DNA from: Metabacillus kandeliae
Lineage (GTDB): Bacteria > Bacillota > Bacilli > Bacillales > Bacillaceae
NCBI RefSeq assembly: GCF_021166585.1
Contig: NZ_JAJOZE010000002.1
Coordinates: forward strand, 124,001-188,000
DNA: 64,000 nt
Direction of reading: 5' to 3'
The notes under the pieces were generated by a model that was not told where the DNA came from, did no database searches, and saw only the letters and a program-made list of their open reading frames with translations. Position numbers and translations under genes: made by a program. Below are positions 1 to 6,572 of the stretch, one piece after another. How positions within the stretch are numbered: the stretch's first letter is position 1; the number at the start of each line of letters is the position of its first letter.

Positions 1-866
1 CTCTCCCTTACTTTACCGGCAAGAGCTCCTGTAATCTGTGTGGCGGCAATGATACCCAGACCGTTGATTCCAAATACAACGCTGAACATTTGCGGGGACA
101 ATCCGTAAATGTCCTGCAGCACAAAAGTGGAACCGGAAATGTAAGCAAACATTCCCCCCATCACAAACCCCTGTGCGAGAGCATAGCCGACGAACACTTT
201 ATCCTTCAGGAGCTTTCCAAATGTCTGAAAAACCTCCTCCAGCCCGCCCGTCTTTCTCCGTTCCGGCGGCAGCGTTTCCTTCATAAAGAAGATCACAGCC
301 AAAAGCATCAGCAAGCCAAGTACGGCAAGCACGCCAAAAACCCCCCGCCAGGAAAAAATGCGGAGAAGCTGTCCTCCTGCAACAGGTGCCAGTATAGGAG
401 CAGCTCCGTTCACAAGCATCAGCATGGAAAAAAACTTCGTCAGCTCAGGACCTGAGAAAAGATCCCTCACACTGGCTCTGGAAACAACGATGCCTGTCGC
501 ACCGGCAATTCCCTGAATAAACCGAAACAAAATCAGCAGCCAAATGCTGCTGGCAAACACGCACAATACAGAGGCTGCCGCATAAACAAGCAGCGCGGCA
601 ATCAGCGGCTTTTTTCTCCCTCTTACATCACTTAAAGGGCCCATAATCACCTGACCGAGCGCAAGACCCAAAAGACATGCCGTCAAGCTGACCTGTGCAA
701 GTGAAGCCGGTGTGCCAAGCTCCCTCGCCAGATTCGGCAAAGCCGGCAAATACATATCAATCGTAAGCGGCCCAAACGCACCAAGTGATCCTAAAATAAA
801 CGCAAGCAGTATTCGCGCTTTCCCGCTCACTCTTCTCTCTGCTGACGTTTTACCTTGAAGCACCAT
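1..866 (-). CDS. Bcr/CflA-family multidrug efflux MFS transporter (C-terminus outside window)
   Basis: This is an inner-membrane proton-driven drug exporter of the major facilitator superfamily. Translation from the ATG at 866 gives a short basic leader, then a first membrane helix ending in FGPLTIDMYLPALP, the hallmark of the Bcr/CflA subfamily. The second and third helices are separated by a loop reading GPLSDVRGRKKPL, which is the family's G-x-x-x-D-x-x-G-R-+ motif. An AAAGGAG ribosome binding site precedes the ATG. The frame stays open to the window edge, so about 288 of the usual ~400 residues are visible. The substrate cannot be told from sequence. It reads away from the repeat array, which therefore lies upstream of it. 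Confidence 0.88.
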   Translation of the reverse strand, partial: MVLQGKTSAERRVSGKARILLAFILGSLGAFGPLTIDMYLPALPNLARELGTPASLAQVSLTACLLGLALGQVIMGPLSDVRGRKKPLIAALLVYAAASVLCVFASSIWLLILFRFIQGIAGATGIVVSRASVRDLFSGPELTKFFSMLMLVNGAAPILAPVAGGQLLRIFSWRGVFGVLAVLGLLMLLAVIFFMKETLPPERRKTGGLEEVFQTFGKLLKDKVFVGYALAQGFVMGGMFAYISGSTFVLQDIYGLSPQMFSVVFGINGLGIIAATQITGALAGKVRE

Positions 867-970
867 AACCTGTTCTCTCCTTTTTGTTGACTCAACACAT
901 CTTAAGCTTGCCGGAGGGGATGATGTCAATGATTCTGCTTGGGGTTTTGCAGGGGCTTGAAAACTGACTT

Positions 971-1868
971 TTCGGGAAAATAAGGGCTGCGTTCGGGAAT
1001 ATAAAGGCCGGTTTCGGGAATTTCTCTTCTCCATTCGGGAAATTGACGGCGGGGTTCGTGAATATGGGATTGGGGTGAGTTCGATAAATAGATTTTTCCT
1101 TTGTAAAGTGGAATTTTTGCCGCTCACTTTGAATGGTGCACTTTCAGAGTAGCTCAGTATCTTCGCTTAGGTTCTTTGCAGCCGGCTCTTCGGGAAAATA
1201 AGGGCTTCATTCGGGAATATAAGGGCCGGTTTCGGGAATATAGGGTTGGTGCGAGTTCGAAAAGTAGATTTTCCCTTTGTAAAAAGGAATTTTGCCGCTC
1301 ACTTTGAATGGTGCACTTTCAGAGTAGCTCAGTATCTTCGCTTAGGTTCTTTGCAGCCGGCTCTTCGGGAATATAAGGGCCGGTTTCGGGAAATTCTCCC
1401 CACCATTCGGGAAATTGATAGCGGGGTTCGGGAATATGGAGTTGGTGCGAGTTCGAAAAATGAATTTTACCTTCGTAAAAAGGAATTTTGCCGCTCACTT
1501 TGAATGGTGCACTTTCAGAGTAGTTCAGTATCTTCGCTTAGGTTCTTTGCAGCCGGCTCTTCGGGAAAATAAGGGCTTCATTCGGGAATATAAGGGCCGG
1601 TTTCGGGAATTTCTCCTCTCCATTCGGGAAATTGATCACAGGGTTCGGGAATGTGGGGTTGGTGCGAGTTCGAAAAGTAGATTTTCCCTTCGTAAAAGGT
1701 AATTTTGTCGCTTACTTTAAATGGTGCACTCTCAGAGTAGCTCAGTTTCTTCGCTTAGGTTCTTTGCAGCCGGCTCTTCGGGAAAATAAGGGCTTCATTC
1801 GGGAATATAAGGGCCGGTTTCGGGAATTTCTCCCCACCATTCGGGAAATTGAAAGCGGGGTTCGGGAA
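971..1868. repeat. Nested tandem array: 21-bp TTCGGGAA units in five blocks
   Basis: The octamer TTCGGGAA (one copy reads TTCGTGAA) recurs at exactly 21-bp steps. Starts are 971, 992, 1013, 1034, 1055; 1189, 1210, 1231; 1364, 1385, 1406, 1427; 1560, 1581, 1602, 1623, 1644; and 1777, 1798, 1819, 1840, 1861. The five blocks therefore hold 5, 3, 4, 5 and 5 units. Between blocks the distance from last to first octamer is constant (134, 133, 133, 133 bp) and the linker is nearly identical each time, including a conserved GGTTCTTTGCAGCCGGCTC end. Block length varies only by whole 21-bp units. Since 21 is a multiple of three, all frames through it stay partly open and give fake proteins rich in REY or FGN. 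No function is known to me. Confidence 0.95.
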
Positions 1869-2039
1869 TATAAGCCTGGAGCGTGTACAACAAACGAATT
1901 CTCCACTCCGCCAAAAAACAGCAACCTCTCAATACTTGCTCAAATCACGAAAAAAGAGGCTCAATTTAAGCATATGCTTCAATCAAACTCTCTTATTTCT
2001 TCATAACTTGTACTATTACGGTATGAAAGAGGGATAAAT

Positions 2040-2144
2040 ATGATTGGCTGTCCGCTTAGATGTGTGATTTGTACTGGACTCAGATTAGTAGAGTGGAACC
2101 TTGAGCTTTGGCACTCCATTGCCTGCAGAGCTGCAGATCGATAA
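2040..2144 (+). CDS. Possible 34-residue Cys-containing peptide
   Basis: An ATG at 2040 follows a GAGGG ribosome binding site by six bases and opens a 34-codon frame, followed at 2155 by a perfect 12-bp inverted repeat. The peptide begins MIGCPLRCVICTG, so three Cys lie within the first 11 residues, and a fourth lies near the end. I recognise no family. The case rests only on the good ribosome binding site and the following hairpin. It may be chance. Confidence 0.25.
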   Translation: MIGCPLRCVICTGLRLVEWNLELWHSIACRAADR

Positions 2145-2154
2145 GAAGATAAAC

Positions 2155-2190
2155 GAAAACCAGCGGCAGCCTTATGCTCCGCTGGTTTTC
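2155..2190. terminator. Perfect 12-bp inverted repeat, weak terminator
   Basis: GAAAACCAGCGG at 2155-2166 is exactly matched by CCGCTGGTTTTC at 2179-2190 with a 12-base loop. Only four T follow on either strand, so termination would be weak. It closes the short frame at 2040 and precedes the toxin promoter. Confidence 0.5.
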
Positions 2191-2351
2191 CCATTTATAC
2201 CTTCATTTTAATCTGGATCTTCCAGGAAACCGAAGGATTCTCGAAAAGATTAAATCCTTAGTCGGTATAATTAATTATTAATTTAGTACGCACAGTAACA
2301 GATGCATCATGTCGAAAACCCTTGAAAAATAAGCTTCTCAGAGGAAATATG

Positions 2352-2360
2352 TGGTATAAT
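2352..2360 (+). promoter_or_regulatory. Extended -10 promoter of the toxin gene
   Basis: TGGTATAAT fits an extended -10 box (TGnTATAAT). No good -35 lies at normal spacing; the nearest TTGAAA at 2322 is too far away (27 bp). The transcript would begin near 2367, about 65 bases before the toxin start codon. Confidence 0.6.
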
Positions 2361-2382
2361 TGAGAAGTACAATTTAGGATAA

Positions 2383-2431
2383 CTCAAGGGTGGGAGGCCT
2401 CTTTAAACCCCTTATGGGAGGGGGTGAGGCC
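2383..2431 (+). promoter_or_regulatory. Toxin mRNA 5' leader that hides the ribosome binding site
   Basis: GGCCTC at 2396-2401 pairs with GAGGCC at 2426-2431, with CCCC at 2408-2411 able to pair to GGGG at 2421-2424. This buries the very strong GGGAGGGGGTGAGG ribosome binding site in a stem. In addition CTCAAGGGTGG at 2383-2393 is the exact reverse complement of CCACCCTTGAG at 2524-2534 behind the stop codon, so the 5' and 3' ends of the mRNA can pair. Long-range 5'-3' pairing and SD masking are established for type I toxin mRNAs of Gram-positive bacteria. Confidence 0.6.
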
Positions 2432-2432
2432 C

Positions 2433-2522
2433 ATGACTCTTTATCAAGCAATGCATTTAATGATTGGAGCTGCTAGTCTAGCAGTAGCGATCTTAGCATT
2501 GCGCGGTAAAGACAAAAAGTAA
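2433..2522 (+). CDS. Holin-like type I toxin peptide (TxpA/BsrG-like, Hol_Tox family)
   Basis: The 29-residue peptide starts MTLYQAMHLMIGAASLAVAI and ends in the basic tail RGKDKK. This is the usual form of the putative holin-like toxin family: a short T-x-Y-x-A head, one membrane helix and a Lys-rich end. Such peptides insert in the cell membrane and are silenced by a convergent antisense RNA. The start follows an unusually strong ribosome binding site that is folded into a stem. The antitoxin RNA is not proven here; it would be read leftward from about 2570-2700. It is a lone gene with its own promoter and terminator. Confidence 0.75.
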   Translation: MTLYQAMHLMIGAASLAVAILALRGKDKK

Positions 2523-2561
2523 ACCACCCTTGAGCTTCGCAGGCTAAAAAGGGTGGTTTTT
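2521..2561 (+). terminator. Toxin mRNA terminator, also a partner of the 5' leader
   Basis: AAACCACCCTT at 2521-2531 pairs with AAGGGTGGTTT at 2549-2559 and is followed by T-rich sequence. The left arm is also the partner of the 5' leader at 2383-2393, so the two pairings exclude each other. The stem could terminate a leftward antisense RNA as well. Confidence 0.7.
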
Positions 2562-2611
2562 AAAAACGATCTGATCGGCCTTCCCCCATGAGGGATACCT
2601 GATTGTATGTT

Positions 2612-2654
2612 AGAAGCCCTTTGGTGTTACCAGCACCAAGGGGTTCTCTTTTTA
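2612..2654 (+). terminator. Strong second terminator behind the toxin
   Basis: AGAAGCCCTTTGGTG and CACCAAGGGGTTCT form a long stem followed by CTTTTT. It points rightward and may be a read-through stop for the toxin or close an unseen small RNA in 2565-2610. Confidence 0.65.
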
Positions 2655-2795
2655 TTTTATGAAATATCTAATAAGAATATAACATATATTTCCCAAAAAA
2701 ACACTAAGCAACCTCTGTCACTAGAGCTCTTATCATTCACATACATGCCATTCATCTGAACAAACCCCAACAATGATCTCAAACCATTCTGTCTG

Positions 2796-3836
2796 TTATA
2801 AACCGAGAATTCTCTGGGGTTCAGATGTCTTCTCTATAACAGCCTCCGCCAGCTCCTCCAATCCCGGTAAAAACCGAAGAACCTCCCCGCCTCTTTGCTC
2901 AAGACTCTCATACGAAAAGACACCAAGATCCTCCATAAACTTCTGAAAAGCAGGATAACGGGCACATCCTTCCTCCGGTGCATCAGCTGCCAGTATTTTA
3001 TGGCATCTGGCAAAAGTCGCGCCGATCCAAAACACTGCCTCCCTGTGCTCTCCCTTCTGAATCATCTCCCTGCTTCCCCAAATGGCGATGGCCTTTGTTT
3101 CAGGGGTGATTTCGCTGCTGAAGAAAAAAGGAGTTTTCCCTTTTGCAGCCGCCAAGTCAAACGTTACTTCCAGCTGTGCCAAATGGTGCTCAGCCCGCTC
3201 TGCACTCATCCCCGAGCATCCGAGCAAGTCCAAAAATTCCGGATACCGCTCCTCAAGCCCGAATCTCTCGAGCACTCTTTTTGCTGCCGCATACCGTTTT
3301 CTTACCGTTGGATTTTCAAGCGCAGCGGTTAAAACCATGTGAGTTGTCACACCTGCCGCGAAAAGCCAGGAAGTAAAGGCATCGTACATAGGCTGCTCGA
3401 TGTTTAGTGAAGAAACGCCATTTTCAATTCTCTCCCTAACATCCCGGCATCTGGCCCTAATATACGCCTTTCTCGCAAAATTCCTTTCTACCTTTTGCTG
3501 AAGAGCTGACAGTTCTCCAGATGGATCCAGTATAATGGTATCCTTCTTCAGGCTGTTTGCGAGATGATAGGATATATCCGCCTTATGCATTTCCTGCCAG
3601 GACAGGCTTGAAGCCTCAAGCAGCACATCTTTAAAATAAAACTTTCCCACTTTAGGAGGAAGATTCTCACTTTCGATCACAATCATTACGTCCAAATCAG
3701 ATGCCTCTGGCAGCTCCTCCCCATCCTTTAATTCAACGGCAGAGCCTGCAAAATAGGCACCTTTAAAGCCTGCCATACCAGGAGCCGCGCTTCTCACCCA
3801 TTCTTCCGCAATCTGCCGCGCTCTCCCAATCTCCAT
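2796..3836 (-). CDS. Nucleotidyltransferase-fold protein, 346 aa
   Basis: The N-terminus has a polymerase-beta type nucleotidyltransferase signature: a GSAVEL turn at about residue 31 followed by SDLDVMIVIE, giving the D-x-D metal pair. A helical C-terminal half of about 200 residues follows, as in the aminoglycoside/kanamycin nucleotidyltransferase superfamily. The actual substrate is unknown, and antibiotic modification cannot be claimed. An AGAAAAAGAGGTG ribosome binding site precedes the ATG. It stands alone, divergent from the manganese catalase. Confidence 0.7.
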   Translation of the reverse strand: MEIGRARQIAEEWVRSAAPGMAGFKGAYFAGSAVELKDGEELPEASDLDVMIVIESENLPPKVGKFYFKDVLLEASSLSWQEMHKADISYHLANSLKKDTIILDPSGELSALQQKVERNFARKAYIRARCRDVRERIENGVSSLNIEQPMYDAFTSWLFAAGVTTHMVLTAALENPTVRKRYAAAKRVLERFGLEERYPEFLDLLGCSGMSAERAEHHLAQLEVTFDLAAAKGKTPFFFSSEITPETKAIAIWGSREMIQKGEHREAVFWIGATFARCHKILAADAPEEGCARYPAFQKFMEDLGVFSYESLEQRGGEVLRFLPGLEELAEAVIEKTSEPQRILGL

Positions 3837-4163
3837 GCCTTTTCACCTCTTTTTCTATGAGTCTATTTAAATTTTTTCACAGATTCTGCCAAAAAGCCGT
3901 TTAAATCCCTTCCTTTACAGGGTAACCCTTTAATAGCCTGGAAGACAAACAGCGCTTTAAGGCAGCATTTTTAACCACAGACATCTGAATAGTTGAGCAC
4001 CCCTCCCGCGGAAATAATCAGAGGATAGAGCTGAATTATGAGCAGGGAAAGACACCATTAATGGATGTTTTTCCCTGCTCTTTTTTTCGTCTGGAGGTTT
4101 AAAATAACCCGCTGCATGCCGGTGCCATCGCAGCAAAAAATTCAAAAGAAGGTGGGATTCTTT
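3837..4163 (+). promoter_or_regulatory. Leader region of the manganese catalase with mini-ORF and terminator
   Basis: This 327-bp gap holds a terminator hairpin (4040-4087) and a seven-codon frame, ATG at 4038 to TAA at 4061, that overlaps the hairpin's left arm. That geometry is what an attenuator has, but the mini-ORF ribosome binding site is poor. No known riboswitch motif was recognised. Confidence 0.35.
4040..4087 (+). terminator. Intrinsic terminator ahead of the catalase
   Basis: GAGCAGGGAAA (4040-4050) pairs with TTTCCCTGCTC (4070-4080) and is followed by seven T. It points rightward 77 bp before the catalase start codon with no clear gene in front of it. Confidence 0.75.
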
Positions 4164-4997
4164 ATGTTTTTTCACAGAAAAGAACTTCAGTTTCATGCGA
4201 AGCCAGACCGTCCGGATCCGCTGTATGCCAAAAAGCTTCAGGAAATTTTAGGCGGCCAGTTCGGGGAAATTTCGGTTGCGATGCAGTATTTGTTCCAGGG
4301 CTGGAATTCACGCGGTGATGCCAAATATAAAGATTTAATCATGGACACAGGAACAGAAGAAATCGGACATTGTGAAATGATCGCGACGATGATTGCCCGC
4401 CTTCTGGATGATGCACCAGTCCATGAGCAGGAGGCTGCAGCTAAAGATCCGATGATCGGAGCCATCATGGGCGGGATGAACCCTCACCATGCGATCGTAT
4501 CAGGTCTTGGCGCAGTTCCTGAAAACAGTGCAGGTGTTCCTTGGAATGCAGGATATATTGTTGCCAGCGGCAACATTCTGGCAGATTTCAGAGCCAACCT
4601 TAATGCAGAATCACAGGGCCGCCTGCAGGTAGCAAGGCTGTATGAAATGACAGAAGACCGCGGCATTAAAGAAATGCTTTCCTTCCTGCTGGCACGTGAC
4701 ACCATGCATCAAAATCAATGGTATGCAGCTATTAAGGAATTGGAGGAACAGCAGGGTGTTACCGTTCCTGCATCCGTTCCGGCTGAATGGGAAGCAACGG
4801 ACTTCTCCTACACGCTTTATAATTTCTCTGAAGGCGAAGAAGCCAAAGCAGGATCATGGGCATCCGGCATTTCTCCTGACGGAAGAGGCACCTTCAGCTA
4901 TGACAGCGAGCCTGCTGCATACGGAGGCAAACAGGAACTGAATCCTCCGCCGCCATATATGCACAGCACACCTCCATTGCAAGTTAAGAAGCTTTAA
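4164..4997 (+). CDS. Manganese catalase
   Basis: The product is a non-haem dimanganese catalase that splits hydrogen peroxide. Metal ligand regions are all visible: GGQFGEISVAMQYLFQGW, TGTEEIGHCEMIATMI, NLNAESQGRLQVARLY and LARDTMHQNQWY, giving the Glu/His set of the ferritin-like four-helix bundle. The length (277 aa) is normal for the family, and the C-terminus is Pro-rich as in spore-coat-associated homologues such as CotJC/YdbD. I chose the ATG at 4164 because GAAGGTGGG precedes it and the family starts M-F-x-H/R. A longer in-frame start at 4065 would fall inside the terminator. No CotJA/CotJB neighbours are present, so a general oxidative-stress role is as likely as a coat role. Confidence 0.9.
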   Translation: MFFHRKELQFHAKPDRPDPLYAKKLQEILGGQFGEISVAMQYLFQGWNSRGDAKYKDLIMDTGTEEIGHCEMIATMIARLLDDAPVHEQEAAAKDPMIGAIMGGMNPHHAIVSGLGAVPENSAGVPWNAGYIVASGNILADFRANLNAESQGRLQVARLYEMTEDRGIKEMLSFLLARDTMHQNQWYAAIKELEEQQGVTVPASVPAEWEATDFSYTLYNFSEGEEAKAGSWASGISPDGRGTFSYDSEPAAYGGKQELNPPPPYMHSTPPLQVKKL

Positions 4998-5007
4998 TAT
5001 TTAGGAC

Positions 5008-5037
5008 AAGGCGCTCTTTGAAAAAGAGCGCCTTTTT
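5008..5037 (+). terminator. Terminator of the manganese catalase
   Basis: AAGGCGCTCTT and AAGAGCGCC form a stem followed by five T. Confidence 0.9.
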
Positions 5038-5063
5038 AATGGGTTATCAGACTAAGAGCAGCA

Positions 5064-5417
5064 TCAAATGCCTTCCGCAAGCAATTTTTTCAGCACAGCA
5101 GCCTGGTTGCGTTCTTCATCCTTTGCCGCGTAGACGAGTGTCACTTTTTCTTCCTCTTTAATAATCTTCTTCAGTTCATCCAGTGCCTCTTTGTTATCCG
5201 CAAGTTCTTCTTTATATTTTTCAATGAATTCTTCAAATTTAGCCGGATCATGTCCGAACCATTTTCGCAAGCCTGGTGAAGGAGCGAGTTCCTTCATCCA
5301 ATGATCTGCTTGAAGCGCCTCTTTTGAGCGGCCACGCGGCCAAATCCGGTCGACAAGAATCCGGACGCCGTCTTCTTTTTTTGCCTCTTCATATGCTCTC
5401 TTAATCACAACGGTCAT
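5064..5417 (-). CDS. DUF488 family protein, 117 aa
   Basis: The protein matches DUF488: it opens with a beta strand, then RILVDRIWPRGRSKE and the W-x-K-E-L-A-P-S region followed by LRKWFGHDP, then a charged helix and VTLVYAAKDEERNQAAVLK. The family's exact activity is not established. The start has a good GGGGGC ribosome binding site. It is a single gene convergent with the catalase. Confidence 0.85.
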   Translation of the reverse strand: MTVVIKRAYEEAKKEDGVRILVDRIWPRGRSKEALQADHWMKELAPSPGLRKWFGHDPAKFEEFIEKYKEELADNKEALDELKKIIKEEEKVTLVYAAKDEERNQAAVLKKLLAEGI

Positions 5418-5570
5418 GTCAGAATGCCCCCTTTCCCTCTTTCCTTCGCCATCATCTGCTAAATCCCTCCATTGTTTTCAATACAGTTTTTGGGGGGAAT
5501 TTGAAACAATTACTAGAATCTTATCGTTATAACAATAAGAAAATACTTCGAGAAAGGAAGTTTTTACACG

Positions 5571-6437
5571 ATGAAAAAATGCATGGCAGCCCTCCTGCTT
5601 ATTCCCGCATTGATTCTGGGAGGCTGTACATCCAGTAATGAAAGCAGCAGCCAGCCGAAGAAAAACACTGCACCTTCAGATAACAGCCAGTCAAGCGATT
5701 CCTCAACAAGCCAGTCCAATAACACGTCGAACGAACAAAACAATCAACCAGCCGGCGGCCAAAACACGGATACAGCAGGCAGTCCCGCTAAAACGAAAAA
5801 TGAAAAAAAAGATAAAGGGTATACCACCCTTTCTGCACTAAAAGCAGATATTCAGCCGCTGCTGAAAACAGATATCGCTTTTCAAATGCCAAACGTGCTG
5901 GATAAAAAAGCGCCTTACTACACCGCAGCAATTGACAGCAAGCCATCCGGCTACAGCGTGATCATTTTCCAGACAGAAACCCCGCTCCCCATTAATGACA
6001 AGGCTTTAAATAATCTTGGCAATAGCAGCAGGCTCGTCACCTTAAAAGGAACCGCCTGCTCATCAGAGGAAAAGGCACGGGAAGCGATCGGCTACCAAAA
6101 AGTCACCCAGCAAAATATTGACATAGGGCATGGCATCAAAGCCCTGCAGGAAGGAGCAGCAGGCTCCCAGTATGTCTCATGGAATGAAGGCAGATGGTAC
6201 TTAAGCGCAGAAGCAAGAACAGACAGCAATGTAGATCTCGCCGCACAGGCGAAAGAAATGGCTGATTTCCTTGAAACCCATGCTCTTCCGATTCCGCACG
6301 CCTTTGGCCGGGTCATCGCCGACTATAAAAACAATACCAGTTTAGCAAGGTGGCAAAGCGGGAAGAACGTGTATGAAGTTACCCCTCAAACAACTGATAT
6401 CATCCAATCATTAAGCATGATTACATCTATAAAGTAA
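5571..6437 (+). CDS. Secreted lipoprotein with low-complexity linker, 288 aa
   Basis: A lipoprotein signal peptide is clear: MKKC start, hydrophobic core, lipobox LGGC with Cys19 as the lipidation site. Residues about 20-85 are a Ser/Asn/Gln/Thr-rich linker holding the domain away from the membrane. The remaining 200 residues form a soluble domain I cannot assign. A GAAAGGAAG ribosome binding site lies nine bases ahead. It is followed after 12 bp by a 28-codon membrane peptide gene and a shared terminator, so the two are one unit. Confidence 0.75.
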   Translation: MKKCMAALLLIPALILGGCTSSNESSSQPKKNTAPSDNSQSSDSSTSQSNNTSNEQNNQPAGGQNTDTAGSPAKTKNEKKDKGYTTLSALKADIQPLLKTDIAFQMPNVLDKKAPYYTAAIDSKPSGYSVIIFQTETPLPINDKALNNLGNSSRLVTLKGTACSSEEKAREAIGYQKVTQQNIDIGHGIKALQEGAAGSQYVSWNEGRWYLSAEARTDSNVDLAAQAKEMADFLETHALPIPHAFGRVIADYKNNTSLARWQSGKNVYEVTPQTTDIIQSLSMITSIK

Positions 6438-6449
6438 GGAGCAAACACC

Positions 6450-6536
6450 ATGCAGGCGATCTTAGAAATTGCTGGCCTTTCCTTGGTTTCTGGCATCGTT
6501 TTTTTCTTTGGAAATAAATTCGAACGATTTATTTAA
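6450..6536 (+). CDS. 28-residue single-pass membrane peptide
   Basis: This short gene begins 12 bp behind the lipoprotein stop with its own AAGGAGC ribosome binding site. The peptide is one hydrophobic helix, starting MQAILEIAGLSLVSGIVFF and ending in the charged tail NKFERFI. A strong terminator follows eight bases later. Position and signals support a real small protein, perhaps a membrane partner of the lipoprotein. No family is recognised. Confidence 0.55.
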   Translation: MQAILEIAGLSLVSGIVFFFGNKFERFI

Positions 6537-6541
6537 ATAGG

Positions 6542-6572
6542 AAAGCCCCGGCGAAAACCGGAGCTTTTTTTT
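6542..6572. terminator. Bidirectional terminator
   Basis: AAAGCCCCGG pairs with CCGGAGCTTT, with T runs on both strands. It closes the lipoprotein unit from the left and the monooxygenase from the right. Confidence 0.88.

Noticed and set aside
971-1868. CRISPR array
   Set aside because: Repeats are only eight bases with 13-bp intervals that are themselves alike, linkers are identical rather than unique, and no cas genes are near.
1246-2006. Overlapping open frames of 85-124 codons through the TTCGGGAA array
   Set aside because: They exist because the 21-bp unit is a multiple of three; they have no conserved start or ribosome binding site and change frame between blocks.
1979-2194. Leftward 71-codon frame across the repeat end and the hairpin
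   Set aside because: The start lies beside a palindromic hairpin, there is no good ribosome binding site and no family-like text.
3837-4163. Manganese (yybP-ykoY) riboswitch ahead of the manganese catalase
   Set aside because: The conserved loops of that riboswitch class were not found in the leader.
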